From Caballeronia sp. SBC1 (GTDB lineage Bacteria; Pseudomonadota; Gammaproteobacteria; Burkholderiales; Burkholderiaceae), in assembly GCF_011493005.1 (NCBI RefSeq), contig NZ_CP049157.1:1736001-1800000 (forward strand): a stretch of DNA of 64,000 nt, read 5' to 3'. Each line of letters starts with the position of its first letter. Position 1 is the first letter of the stretch. Positions 26,696 to 35,164 of this stretch are shown here, in pieces. The notes under the pieces are model-generated. The model was not told the DNA's origin, made no database searches, and saw only the letters and a program-made list of their open reading frames with translations. A program made the position numbers and the translations under genes.

Positions 26696-27910
26696 ATGTC
26701 TGTCATTGAACTCACCATCAATAACCGGGCAATCCGCGGCGATGTCGCGCCGCGTACCCATCTGGGCGACTTTCTTCGCGACAATCAGAACCTGACTGGC
26801 ACGCACCTTGGTTGCGAGCACGGTGTGTGTGGCGCGTGTACGGTTCTTATAGACGGTGAACCAGTGCGCTCCTGTATCACGTTTGCAGTGGCCTGTGACC
26901 ATCAGAAAGTTCGTACGATCGAAGGCTTCGACGACGACGAACTGATGAAGCGGCTGCGCCGGTCGTTCTCCGTTCATCACGCTCTGCAATGCGGCTACTG
27001 TACGCCGGGCATGCTCATTACCGCGCGCGATATCGTACGGCGTTTTCCGGATGCTGATGAGGCGCGCATTCGACTCGAGCTCTCAGGAAACCTGTGCCGT
27101 TGTACGGGGTACGTCGGTATCGTCAACGCGATCAAAGCCGTGCTTGTCGACCTGAAGGAGAATCCGCCAGCCGATGTTGCCGTTGCCCCAGTTCGACAGG
27201 AGCCTGCACATAAAGCCCCGCAGCAGGCAGCAGGCGAGTTTCAGACGTTCGCCGCGGTGGGCGCGATGTCTGTCGATGCCCCTGCGCGCTTATCGCGGGA
27301 CGATGCCGCGTCGCCGGTTTCAAACGTCCAGCAGACGGGTGCACGCAAGGGCTGGACCGCAATTGACGACAGCTTTGTCGTGCCGTTCCCGCTCGATCAG
27401 GTTTGGGCGTTCATGGGCGACCTGCCGTCTGTTACCGCATGCCTTCCGGGCGCCGAATTGATCGAACACGACGCGGAAAAGGTGAAAGGGAAGATCGCCA
27501 TCAAGTTTGGTCCGATGTCGGCGAATTTCGCGGGCGCGGCGCGCCTTGAACGCGATGACGCTGCGCACCGCGCCGTGATGCGCGGAGCCGGGCAGGACAA
27601 CATCAGCCGCTCGAAAGCAAATGGCGACGTGACTTACGCATTGAGCGATGAATCGAACGGGACGCAGACGCGAGTAGCCGTCACGCTCGAATATATGTTG
27701 CAGGGACCGCTGGCTCAATTCTCGCGGTCGGGCCTGGTTAAAGACTTCGTACGCCGGATGATTGCCGACTTTGGTGCGCGGATCACAGCACAACTAGCGG
27801 GCGCCGAGTTGCCTGCCTCCGCAGATTCGACAACCCGATTCAACGTCGGTAGTCTGGTGTGGAGTGTTCTCTGGGGCCGCATAAAACGTCTCTTTGGCCG
27901 AGGCGAATAA
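26696..27910 (+). CDS. Picolinate dehydrogenase 2Fe-2S subunit fused to a CoxG-like domain
   Basis: Residues 1-165 are a standard small subunit with two [2Fe-2S] clusters: GCEHGVCGACTVLIDG, CGYCTPGML and GNLCRCTGYVG. A poorly conserved linker (about 165-215) leads to a SRPBCC/CoxG-like domain at about 215-370 (DDSFVVPFPLDQVWAFMGDL, CLPGAELIE, KIAIKFGPMSANFAGAA). A basic-hydrophobic tail ends SVLWGRIKRLFGRGE, which may touch the membrane. CoxG proteins take part in maturation or membrane anchoring of molybdenum hydroxylases. Total 404 residues, about 240 more than a plain small subunit. ATG 26696 sits 12 bases after the FAD subunit stop. Confidence 0.87.
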   Translation: MSVIELTINNRAIRGDVAPRTHLGDFLRDNQNLTGTHLGCEHGVCGACTVLIDGEPVRSCITFAVACDHQKVRTIEGFDDDELMKRLRRSFSVHHALQCGYCTPGMLITARDIVRRFPDADEARIRLELSGNLCRCTGYVGIVNAIKAVLVDLKENPPADVAVAPVRQEPAHKAPQQAAGEFQTFAAVGAMSVDAPARLSRDDAASPVSNVQQTGARKGWTAIDDSFVVPFPLDQVWAFMGDLPSVTACLPGAELIEHDAEKVKGKIAIKFGPMSANFAGAARLERDDAAHRAVMRGAGQDNISRSKANGDVTYALSDESNGTQTRVAVTLEYMLQGPLAQFSRSGLVKDFVRRMIADFGARITAQLAGAELPASADSTTRFNVGSLVWSVLWGRIKRLFGRGE

Positions 27911-27977
27911 ATCCGCTGGCCACGGTAGCTTGAGACGGGCTTTAGGGTTCGTCGAAGCTTACGTAGTCTTCAAACTA

Positions 27978-27989
27978 TCAGTATGCTGA
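27978..27989. promoter_or_regulatory. Probable PicR operator 2
   Basis: TCAGTATGCTGA, identical to the copy at 35085 and the complement of the one at 19961. It lies 21 bases before the picC start codon in the 100-base gap separating the two catabolic operons, which argues that picC begins its own repressible transcript. Confidence 0.75.
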
Positions 27990-28010
27990 ATAAATATATG
28001 GAGTCTTTTC

Positions 28011-28976
28011 ATGACTAAACGAATTCGGAAAATTGCCCTGGAAGAACACTTTTCAACGCCCGGCTTTCAGGGCTACTCGAAGAGCTTTACTCAGCACATT
28101 GCCCCTGACGTACTGGCGGATCTCGCTGCGCGCCTTGCTGACTTCGACGAGCAGCGCATTGCCGAGATGGACCGTGCAGGGATCGATTACACCATCCTGT
28201 CCCAGACAGGTCCGAGCGTGCAGGGCGAGACTGATCCGGCCGTGGCAATGACTCGCGCGCAGGAAAGCAATGACTTCCTGGCTAAGCAGATTGCGCGTCA
28301 CCCAACGCGGTTCGGCGGTTTTGCCACGTTGCCCATGCATACGCCGATAGGTGCCGTTGACGAACTGACCCGCACTGTACGCGAGCTCGGTTTCAAAGGC
28401 GCGCTGGTCAATGGACACACCTTGGGAACGTACTACGACGACCGCGCGTACGACGTTTTCTGGGAGCGGATGCAGGAACTCGACGTGCCACTGTATCTGC
28501 ATCCTACAGATGCTTATGTCATGCCGAAGGTGTTCGACGGTCATCCGGAATTGACGGGTGCTGCATGGGGATGGGGCGTGGAGACCGGCAGCCATGCGCT
28601 GCGGCTCCTCTTCGGCGGTGTCTTCGACCGCTTCCCCGCGCTGAAGGTCATCCTGGGCCACATGGGCGAAGGCTTGCCGTATCTGCGGTGGCGATTTGAC
28701 AGCCGTTTCCCTGTTTATTCGCACGGTATCCGGCTTGAGCGCGCGCCGTCCGAGTACATCGGAACGAACATCCTGATCACTACATCCGGTGTGTGCTCGG
28801 CACCCTCGCTGCTTGGCGCGATTGGCGAAATGGGTCCTGAGGCGGTGATGTTCTCGGTGGACTACCCGTACGAATCGACATCAATTGCCGCTGATTTCAT
28901 CGAGCAGGCGCCGCTGGATGAAGCGGTCCGCAAGCTTGTTTGTCACGGTAATGCGGAACGCATTTTCAAGCTATGA
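28011..28976 (+). CDS. picC: 3,6-dihydroxypicolinate decarboxylase PicC
   Basis: Amidohydrolase-2 family non-oxidative decarboxylase, 321 residues, proposed to convert 3,6-dihydroxypicolinate to 2,5-dihydroxypyridine. It resembles gamma-resorcylate and 5-carboxyvanillate decarboxylases: the metal ligands appear as Glu11 and His13 in IALEEHFSTP, a histidine in PLYLHPTDAY (about 164), GHMGEGLPYLRWRFD (about 220) and the conserved Asp in SVDYPYES (about 288). First gene of the second operon, behind its own operator. PicC is known from Alcaligenes faecalis JQ135; function here is inferred from family plus pathway context. Confidence 0.88.
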   Translation: MTKRIRKIALEEHFSTPGFQGYSKSFTQHIAPDVLADLAARLADFDEQRIAEMDRAGIDYTILSQTGPSVQGETDPAVAMTRAQESNDFLAKQIARHPTRFGGFATLPMHTPIGAVDELTRTVRELGFKGALVNGHTLGTYYDDRAYDVFWERMQELDVPLYLHPTDAYVMPKVFDGHPELTGAAWGWGVETGSHALRLLFGGVFDRFPALKVILGHMGEGLPYLRWRFDSRFPVYSHGIRLERAPSEYIGTNILITTSGVCSAPSLLGAIGEMGPEAVMFSVDYPYESTSIAADFIEQAPLDEAVRKLVCHGNAERIFKL

Positions 28977-29034
28977 CCTCGGTACTGCCGCCACGATCAT
29001 AAGCATACCAAATCAAATGTACACGGAGCAAGCA

Positions 29035-29787
29035 ATGACAAAGCAATATCGGATTGGCCAGATTGTGCCGAGTTCGAACACGACAATGGAGACGGAGATT
29101 CCGGCGATGCTGGTCGCCCGCCAGACAATCCGTCCCGAGCGTTTCACGTTCCATTCCAGCCGCATGCGTATGAAGAAGGTGGTCAAGGAAGAACTGGCCG
29201 CAATGGACGCGGAGTCGGACCGCTGCGCGCTTGAACTGAGCGATGCGCGTGTGGATGTGCTGGGCTACGCGTGCCTCGTTGCAATCATGGCGATGGGGCA
29301 CGGTTATCACCGCGTGTCGCAGGAACGCCTGCGCTCGCGTACCGTTGAGAATGGCGGGGCGGCACCGGTCATCACCAGTGCCGGCGCATTGGTCGATGCG
29401 CTGAAGGTGATCGGCGCCAAGCGGATCGTAGTCGTCGCGCCCTATATGAAGCCGCTTACTGAACTGGTGGTCGACTATATTCGCAACGAAGGATACGAGG
29501 TGCTTGATTACCGTGCGCTTGAGATTCCCGACAATCTCGATGTTGGCCGTCACGACCCGAGCCTGTTACCTGGCATCGTGACCCAGATGGATACATCGAA
29601 TGCCGATGCGATCGTGCTCTCGGCCTGCGTGCAGATGCCGTCGCTGGCGGCAGTAGCCAAGGTCGAGGCGATGACGGGCAAGCCGGTCATCACTGCCTCG
29701 ATTGCGACCACCTACGCAATGCTCAAGCAGCTCGGTCTGGAAGCAGTCGTGCCGGGTGCCGGTGCGCTGCTATCGGGTGCTTACTGA
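29035..29787 (+). CDS. picG: Maleate cis-trans isomerase
   Basis: Converts maleate to fumarate, the last step before the citric acid cycle. A 250-residue member of the Asp/Glu racemase superfamily with both active-site cysteines, in LGYACLVAIMAMG (about residue 83) and VLSACVQMPSLAAV (about 200). The N-terminal IGQIVPSSNTTMETEIPAML is typical of NicE/MaiA enzymes. I chose ATG 29035 after CGGAGCAAGCA; an in-frame ATG at 29017 is an alternative. The equivalent gene in nicotinate clusters is nicE. Confidence 0.93.
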   Translation: MTKQYRIGQIVPSSNTTMETEIPAMLVARQTIRPERFTFHSSRMRMKKVVKEELAAMDAESDRCALELSDARVDVLGYACLVAIMAMGHGYHRVSQERLRSRTVENGGAAPVITSAGALVDALKVIGAKRIVVVAPYMKPLTELVVDYIRNEGYEVLDYRALEIPDNLDVGRHDPSLLPGIVTQMDTSNADAIVLSACVQMPSLAAVAKVEAMTGKPVITASIATTYAMLKQLGLEAVVPGAGALLSGAY

Positions 29788-29818
29788 CGTGCCCACGATC
29801 GATCAATCCCGTACCCTC

Positions 29819-30673
29819 ATGAGCACAGCATCCACCTTCCTCTATGGTGGCAACGTCCACGCGAACGGGATCCGCCAGCATTACCTGCGCTACGGCGGTG
29901 CCACCTTGGCGGACGCCGGGCGCGACGCCGTCATCATCGTGCCGGGTATCACCAGCCCGGCCGTGACGTGGGGTTTTGTCGGCGAGCGCTTCGGCACGAC
30001 GTTCGATACCTACGTGCTTGACGTTCGTGGCCGGGGGCTATCTTCGGCGTCCGATACGCTCGACTACAGCCTGGATGCGCAAGCTGCAGACCTGATCGCG
30101 TTCGCTCAGGAGGTCGGGCTTGAACGCTACAGCGTGGTGGGTCATTCGATGGGCGCACGCATTGGCGTACGCGCCGCTCGTACGCAGCCAGCCGGTCTGG
30201 CGCGGCTGGTCATGATCGATCCACCCGTGTCCGGACCGGGGCGCCGTTCGTATCCGTCGCAGCTGCCGTGGTACGTCGATTCCATGCGGCTTGCGCGCGA
30301 AGGAACGGATGCAGAAGGCATGCGCGCGTTCTGTCCCACCTGGACGCATGAGCAGAGGCAGCTGCGCGCGGAGTGGTTGCATACGTGCGACGAACGTGCA
30401 GTGATCGCGAGCTTCGAGGGTTTTCATACCGACGATGTCCATGTGGACCTGCCCCACGTCGGCGTCCCTGCCATGCTGATGACCGCCGGGCGCGGTGATG
30501 TGGTGCGCCCGGAAGATATCGAGGAGATCCGCACGCTGGTGCCCCGGCTCGCTCATACGCATGTTCCCGATTCCGGCCACATGATTCCGTGGGACGACGC
30601 GGAAGGCTTCTATCGCGCGTTTGGTGACTTTCTGGGCGCAGCGTTGCCGGTTCGGATTGACGGCCGGGCCTGA
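29819..30673 (+). CDS. picE: N-formylmaleamate deformylase
   Basis: Alpha/beta hydrolase, 284 residues, removing formate from N-formylmaleamate to give maleamate. It is close by eye to NicD: the start GGNVHANGIRQHYLRYGG, oxyanion region VPGITSPAVTWGFVGERFG, nucleophile Ser in VVGHSMGARIGVRAA, the stretch PPVSGPGRRSYPSQLPWYVD, and the catalytic His in DSGHMIPWDD. It begins about 30 bases after the isomerase gene; GTG 29789 is a possible earlier start, and no strong ribosome site marks either. Confidence 0.93.
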   Translation: MSTASTFLYGGNVHANGIRQHYLRYGGATLADAGRDAVIIVPGITSPAVTWGFVGERFGTTFDTYVLDVRGRGLSSASDTLDYSLDAQAADLIAFAQEVGLERYSVVGHSMGARIGVRAARTQPAGLARLVMIDPPVSGPGRRSYPSQLPWYVDSMRLAREGTDAEGMRAFCPTWTHEQRQLRAEWLHTCDERAVIASFEGFHTDDVHVDLPHVGVPAMLMTAGRGDVVRPEDIEEIRTLVPRLAHTHVPDSGHMIPWDDAEGFYRAFGDFLGAALPVRIDGRA

Positions 30674-30697
30674 CGCCCCTTTTTTACGGAGACCACT

Positions 30698-31741
30698 ATG
30701 CCAGTCAGTGACTACCAGATGATTGAAGCGTGGAAGCAGGTGCTCACGCTCTCGCGGCTCGAGGCGGGTCAGACCGTCACGATTCTCACGGGTGCCGGGA
30801 CGCATCCACAAACACTCTCGACCGCGCTGATCGCCACGCAGTCGATGGGCGCGATCGTCAACCGGTTGGACCTGCCACCGGTGAACGGCGAGAAGGCACT
30901 TAGCCGTGACCCGCTCGCGTATCTCGGCACGACGCCGCTCACGGGGAACCCTGCGGCGATCGCCGCACTCAAGGCGAGTGACCTGGTGCTGGACTTGATG
31001 ACGCTGCTGTTCTCACCCGAACAGCTCGATATCCTGAAGACTGGCACCAAGATCCTGCTCGCGGTCGAGCCACCCGAGGTGCTTACGCGGCTCGTGCCAA
31101 GTCTGGCCGATCGCGAGCGCGTACTCGCCGCACAAGCGCGTATCAACCGGGCCCGCGAGATGCACATCGTTTCGGCTGCAGGGACGGACTTTCACTGCCC
31201 GATAGGCGAATTCGAGGCGATTGCAGAATACGGTTTCGTCGATGAACCGGGGCGGTGGGATCACTGGCCGAGCGGCTTCGCACTGACTTTCCCGGATGAA
31301 GGCCGCGCTTATGGGCGCATCGTGATCGATCGCGGAGACATCCTGCTGCCGCAGAAGCGCTACGTTCAGGATCGTATCGAACTGACCATCGAGAATGGCT
31401 TCGCTACCCGGATTGACGGAGGCCTGGACGCAGATCTGCTCAACGAATACATGAGCACGTTCAGAGACCCCGAGGCGTACGCGATCTCGCACATAGGCTG
31501 GGGGCTTCAGCCGCGCGCGCACTGGTCGACGCTGGGCTTATACGATCGCGAGGCGACCATTGGCATGGACGCACGTGCCTTCGAAGGCAACTTCCTGTTC
31601 TCGCTAGGACCGAACAACGAAGCGGGCGGGAAACGCACGACGACCTGTCACATAGATATCCCGCTGCGTCACTGCGACGTATTCCTCGATGGTGAAGCAG
31701 TGGTGCGCAACGGCCGCGTGCTGGATAAACAAGATTGTTAA
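30698..31741 (+). CDS. picD: 2,5-dihydroxypyridine 5,6-dioxygenase
   Basis: Iron(II)-dependent ring-cleaving enzyme (NicX/PicD), 347 residues, opening 2,5-dihydroxypyridine to N-formylmaleamate. It belongs to the unusual dioxygenase family related to M29 aminopeptidases rather than extradiol enzymes. Probable iron ligands are seen in SHIGWGLQPRAHW (His, about residue 266) and TTCHIDIPLRHC (His-x-Asp, about 319-321), plus a Glu in the IGEFEAIAEYGFVDEPG region. Length matches the 350-residue NicX. Preceded by ACGGAG. This gene is what ties the cluster to pyridine rather than benzene-ring catabolism. Confidence 0.94.
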   Translation: MPVSDYQMIEAWKQVLTLSRLEAGQTVTILTGAGTHPQTLSTALIATQSMGAIVNRLDLPPVNGEKALSRDPLAYLGTTPLTGNPAAIAALKASDLVLDLMTLLFSPEQLDILKTGTKILLAVEPPEVLTRLVPSLADRERVLAAQARINRAREMHIVSAAGTDFHCPIGEFEAIAEYGFVDEPGRWDHWPSGFALTFPDEGRAYGRIVIDRGDILLPQKRYVQDRIELTIENGFATRIDGGLDADLLNEYMSTFRDPEAYAISHIGWGLQPRAHWSTLGLYDREATIGMDARAFEGNFLFSLGPNNEAGGKRTTTCHIDIPLRHCDVFLDGEAVVRNGRVLDKQDC

Positions 31742-31750
31742 GGAAACAGC

Positions 31751-32374
31751 ATGTCCAATGAACTTGATACCTACCAACGCCAGAGCTTCGGCTCGACGCT
31801 CGAACCGAAGGCGCCGGTGGGTCTGCTCATCATCGATTTCGTCAATGGCTTTGCGGACCCCGAAGTGTTTGGCGGGGGCAATATCGCGTCGGCCATCGAA
31901 CGCACCGTCGCGCTGCTGGCACACGCGCGTGAGCGCGGTTGGCCCATCGCCCACACACGCATTGTGTTCGCGGACGATGACGCCGATGAGAATATTTTCA
32001 CACTGAAGGTGCCAGGTCTGCTCGCGCTCAAGGAGCGGTCGCACAACAGCGCCATCGTCCAGCAACTCACGCCGCGCGAGGGCGAGCTGGTGGTGCGCAA
32101 GACGGTACCCTCGGCGTTCTTTGGCACGTCGCTGGCTGCGTGGCTCGCATTGCGTGGCGTACAGACACTGGTGATTGCCGGCGCAGTGACAAGCGGCTGT
32201 GTGCGCGCAAGCGTGGTTGATGCCATGCAGTGCGGCTTCCGTCCGTTCGTGCTCTCCGATTGCGTTGGCGACCGCGCCATTGCTCCTCACGACGGCAACC
32301 TGTTCGACATGGCGCAAAAATACGCGGCCGTCATGACCCGCGACGAAGCGCTGGAAGTACTCGGGGATTGGTAG
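31751..32374 (+). CDS. picF: Maleamate amidohydrolase
   Basis: Isochorismatase-fold cysteine hydrolase, 207 residues, releasing ammonia from maleamate to give maleate. The catalytic triad is visible: Asp in GLLIIDFVNGF, Lys in VVRKTVPSAFFGT and Cys in VTSGCVRASVVDAM. Similar in length to NicF. It follows the dioxygenase gene with a nine-base gap and AAGGAA ribosome site, and is the last enzyme gene of the operon. Confidence 0.94.
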   Translation: MSNELDTYQRQSFGSTLEPKAPVGLLIIDFVNGFADPEVFGGGNIASAIERTVALLAHARERGWPIAHTRIVFADDDADENIFTLKVPGLLALKERSHNSAIVQQLTPREGELVVRKTVPSAFFGTSLAAWLALRGVQTLVIAGAVTSGCVRASVVDAMQCGFRPFVLSDCVGDRAIAPHDGNLFDMAQKYAAVMTRDEALEVLGDW

Positions 32375-32504
32375 CCGCCGTGAAGGAATAGGGTGCACCA
32401 AATAACAGCGTGGTTTGACTCTGGCCCGGCAGCGCCCGGTCAATTTTGTGCAATTAGCATAACTGAACTGAAACGTGGTGAGAGTCGTGCCGCCAAGAGT
32501 GAGA

Positions 32505-34100
32505 ATGGACATCTCGACGTCAGAGCCAACGCGGCGCGCTATCACTCGCCGCGAATTTACGCTGATCATCGCGTCATCATTCGGGGCATTACTCGAATGG
32601 TACGATTTTTATATCTATGCCGCGTTGGCCGGAACATTCAGTACGCTTTTTTTCCCCAGCGGCAACGACACCACGGCTTTCCTGGCGAGTCTCGCGACCT
32701 TCGGTGCGGGGTTCCTTGTGCGACCGCTCGGCGCGTTGTTCTTCGGCCGTCTCGGTGACAGGATCGGCCGGAAATATACCTTTATGGCGACCATCGTCCT
32801 GATGGGTGCCGCTACGGTTGGTGTCGGGCTGCTGCCTTCTTTCGCGAAAATCGGCATGCTGGCGCCGGTGTTGCTCGTCGGCCTGCGACTATTGCAGGGT
32901 TTCGCACTGGGCGGTGAAACGGGTGGGGCGGCTACTTACCTTGCGGAACATTCTCCTGCAAGCCGCCGCGGGCTCTACACGAGCTCGCTTCAAACCACCG
33001 CGACGCTTGGCTTGCTGTCATCCATTGCGGTGGTCAGCGCAAGCCGGAGCGCCATGGATAACGCGTCATTCCAGGATTGGGGCTGGCGCGTGCCATTCCT
33101 GGTTTCTCTTGTGTTACTCGTAATCTCCGTCTACCTGCGGACAAAGCTGGCGGAGTCGCCGACCTTCCAGCGCATGAAAGAGGCGGGAAAATTATCGGAG
33201 TCTCCGATCAGCGAGAGTTTCGGCAAGTGGGAAAATCTCAAGTACGTGCTTATCATGCTGTTCAGCACAGCGTCCGGCGTTGGCGTCGTGTTTGGGACTG
33301 GCCACTTCTACTCAATGTACTTCCTGCAGAACACATTGAAAGTTGCACCCGACACGGTGAGCCTTTTTCTGGCTATCGCGCTGGTGTGCGTCTTTCCGTT
33401 CTACCTTGTATTCGGCTGGCTTTCGGACCGCATCGGGCGCAAGTGGATCATGATGACCGCATGCCTGTTGCTCGCACTAACCACGCAGCCCATCTTTCAC
33501 GCCCTGACGCACTACGCCAATCCGAAACTGGAGCTGTTCCAGAAAACCTCGCCGGTAACAGTCCACGCGGATGACTGTCACTTTTCGCTGTTCGCCGCGC
33601 CAAGGAGCGAATGCGACCGCATCCGCTCGTTCCTGAGTGCCTCGGGGGTCTCGTATCAGCAAGTGCCGTTGCAGGGCGGCCAGACGACCGCTACGGCCAT
33701 TGGCGACGTGACAGTGCACGGCAGCGACCGGGGCGATCTGGAGCGCGCGCTGCTGGCCGCTGGCTGGGTACAGCACGCGGACCCGTCGCAGATCAACGCG
33801 CCTGCCGTGGTCTTCCTGATGTGGTTGCTGATCGTATATCTCGCTATGGTCTACGGCCCGATGGCGGCATTCATGGTCGAACTCTTTCCCGCGTGAATTC
33901 GCTACACCTCTCTCTCACTTCCGTTCCATCTCGGATCTGGCTGGTTCGGCGGCATGTTGCCGTTCGTGGTCTCCGCGATGGCAGTCGAAAACGGGAATGT
34001 GTACTTCGGCCTGTGGTACCCGATCGTGATTGCAGGCATGTCCGTGATAGTCGGCGTGCTCTTCGTTCCTGAAACGTTTCGTCGGGACATCTCGCAGTGA
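32505..34100 (+). pseudogene. MHS-family transporter interrupted by one in-frame TGA
   Basis: Major facilitator of the metabolite:proton symporter type, expected to import the pyridine carboxylate. The frame runs normally to ...MVELFPA, then reads TGA at 33894-33896 and continues in the same frame as IRYTSLSLPFHLGSGWFGG through two more helices to ...FVPETFRRDISQ and a stop at 34100. In family members this position is Arg or Lys, so CGA to TGA is the simplest explanation. It lacks about the last 70 residues as written. An insert of about 100 residues with Cys and His lies between helices (around residues 335-435). ATG 32505 follows GAGTGA; GTG 32475 is possible. Confidence 0.85.
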
Positions 34101-34260
34101 AGCGGGTTTCCAGCTGCCGCAGAAAATCGTTCGGCGCGGTTGCCTCGACCGAAATCCAGGCACATGCACCGTGCACGGTTGATGTCTGGCGACCACTTGA
34201 TGCCAGAGCCGTGGCGGTCCCTGATCAGCAGGGGAACTGGCGTCTTAAGATGGCGGTTTC

Positions 34261-34773
34261 TCAGTCGAAGTGCTTGAGCAACGTGCGGCCGTACTGGTTG
34301 TTGCCTTCGACCAGTTGCATCATCATGCGGACGAATTCGACGCGCTCCTGCGGGTCCAGTGGCGCCAGGAACCGGACCTGCGCTTCGCGCATGCTCTCGT
34401 ACATTTCGTTCATTACGCGTCGCCCCTTGGCGCTGATGTTTGCAATCTTCTGCCGTCCGTCAGCAGGGCTGGGCTCGCGCTTGACGAGCCCACGCTCTTC
34501 CAGGCGCCGGAGAACGTCTGCCATGGTTGTACGGTCGACGCCGACTTCAGCGCACAGTGACGTCTGGTCGAGCCCGGGACGCTCGCTTAGCGTCGTAAGC
34601 AAGCCGTACTGAACCGGAGTGATCGCGAAATCCTTACAGCTTTCGAAGAACAGCGCGATGTGGATCTGGTTGAGGCGCCGGATCAGGAAGCCCGGGCGCT
34701 GCCATAAGTGGCCGGTCTCAATCGTCGGATTCGAGACGGTCGCTTTCTTCTCCGTAACTGTGCCCATATTCAT
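34261..34773 (-). CDS. picR: MarR-family repressor of the picolinate cluster
   Basis: Winged-helix repressor, 170 residues, convergent with the transporter gene. The DNA-binding domain spans about residues 50-125 (ITPVQYGLLTTLSERPGLDQ, LCAEVGVDRTTMADVLRRLEERGLVKREPSPADGRQ). It matches the NicR/PicR subgroup by pattern and by location. In Alcaligenes, as I recall, PicR represses pic operons and 6-hydroxypicolinate relieves this. Three identical palindromes in front of pic transcription units are the likely targets here; none is seen at its own promoter, so autoregulation is not evident. Confidence 0.85.
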   Translation of the reverse strand: MNMGTVTEKKATVSNPTIETGHLWQRPGFLIRRLNQIHIALFFESCKDFAITPVQYGLLTTLSERPGLDQTSLCAEVGVDRTTMADVLRRLEERGLVKREPSPADGRQKIANISAKGRRVMNEMYESMREAQVRFLAPLDPQERVEFVRMMMQLVEGNNQYGRTLLKHFD

Positions 34774-35164
34774 CCTTTCCAGTAAGTCCTGTCAGCCGGG
34801 TCAAGTGTAACTCGCGCTTGCATGATGGCGGGCAAGAGCCTGCTTGGGGAGGCGGCAACTTCGTCGCATTCCTGTTCGTGCAACCCCTATGCGAACCCCT
34901 GTTGCATTTGGTTTTTTTTCAGGATAAAAACTTATTTGTCAGTGCGCTGATGATTTTACCGCCAAGTTGCCAGACCGACTTCACAGACAGATATTTCCCC
35001 AACCTAAAGAGTCAACTTAACCCAAGCGTCGCGCAAGGATATCGACCAGCGCGTTCTTCAGTTACCAAGGCGAAATCTATATCGTCAGTATGCTGATTAG
35101 TGTGCTTGCCAGTGCGAATCGGCAATTTTGCCAGACGTCAACTTTCACGTGTTTGGAGCCAACA
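34774..35164. promoter_or_regulatory. Divergent region between picR and the second transporter
   Basis: About 390 bases without a gene. It carries PicR operator 3 near its right end. A TATATC at about 35079 just before the operator could be a -10 element for the transporter. No recognisable site lies close to the picR start. Confidence 0.45.
35085..35096. promoter_or_regulatory. Probable PicR operator 3
   Basis: TCAGTATGCTGA, identical to operator 2, about 70 bases upstream of the transporter start codon. Its presence places this MHS transporter in the pic regulon although it sits beyond picR. Confidence 0.72.

Noticed and set aside
23434..27910. Annotation as aerobic CO dehydrogenase (coxLMS)
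   Set aside because: The large subunit lacks the CO-dehydrogenase active-site Cys loop and the neighbours are pyridine-ring genes; substrate is more likely picolinate.
27978..32374. Annotation as a nicotinate (nic) cluster
   Set aside because: No NicC-type flavin monooxygenase is present; the Rieske oxygenase and amidohydrolase decarboxylase fit picolinate instead.
33894..33896. Programmed TGA read-through or selenocysteine in the transporter
   Set aside because: No SECIS-like hairpin was recognised, and transporters of this family have Arg or Lys here; a point mutation is simpler.
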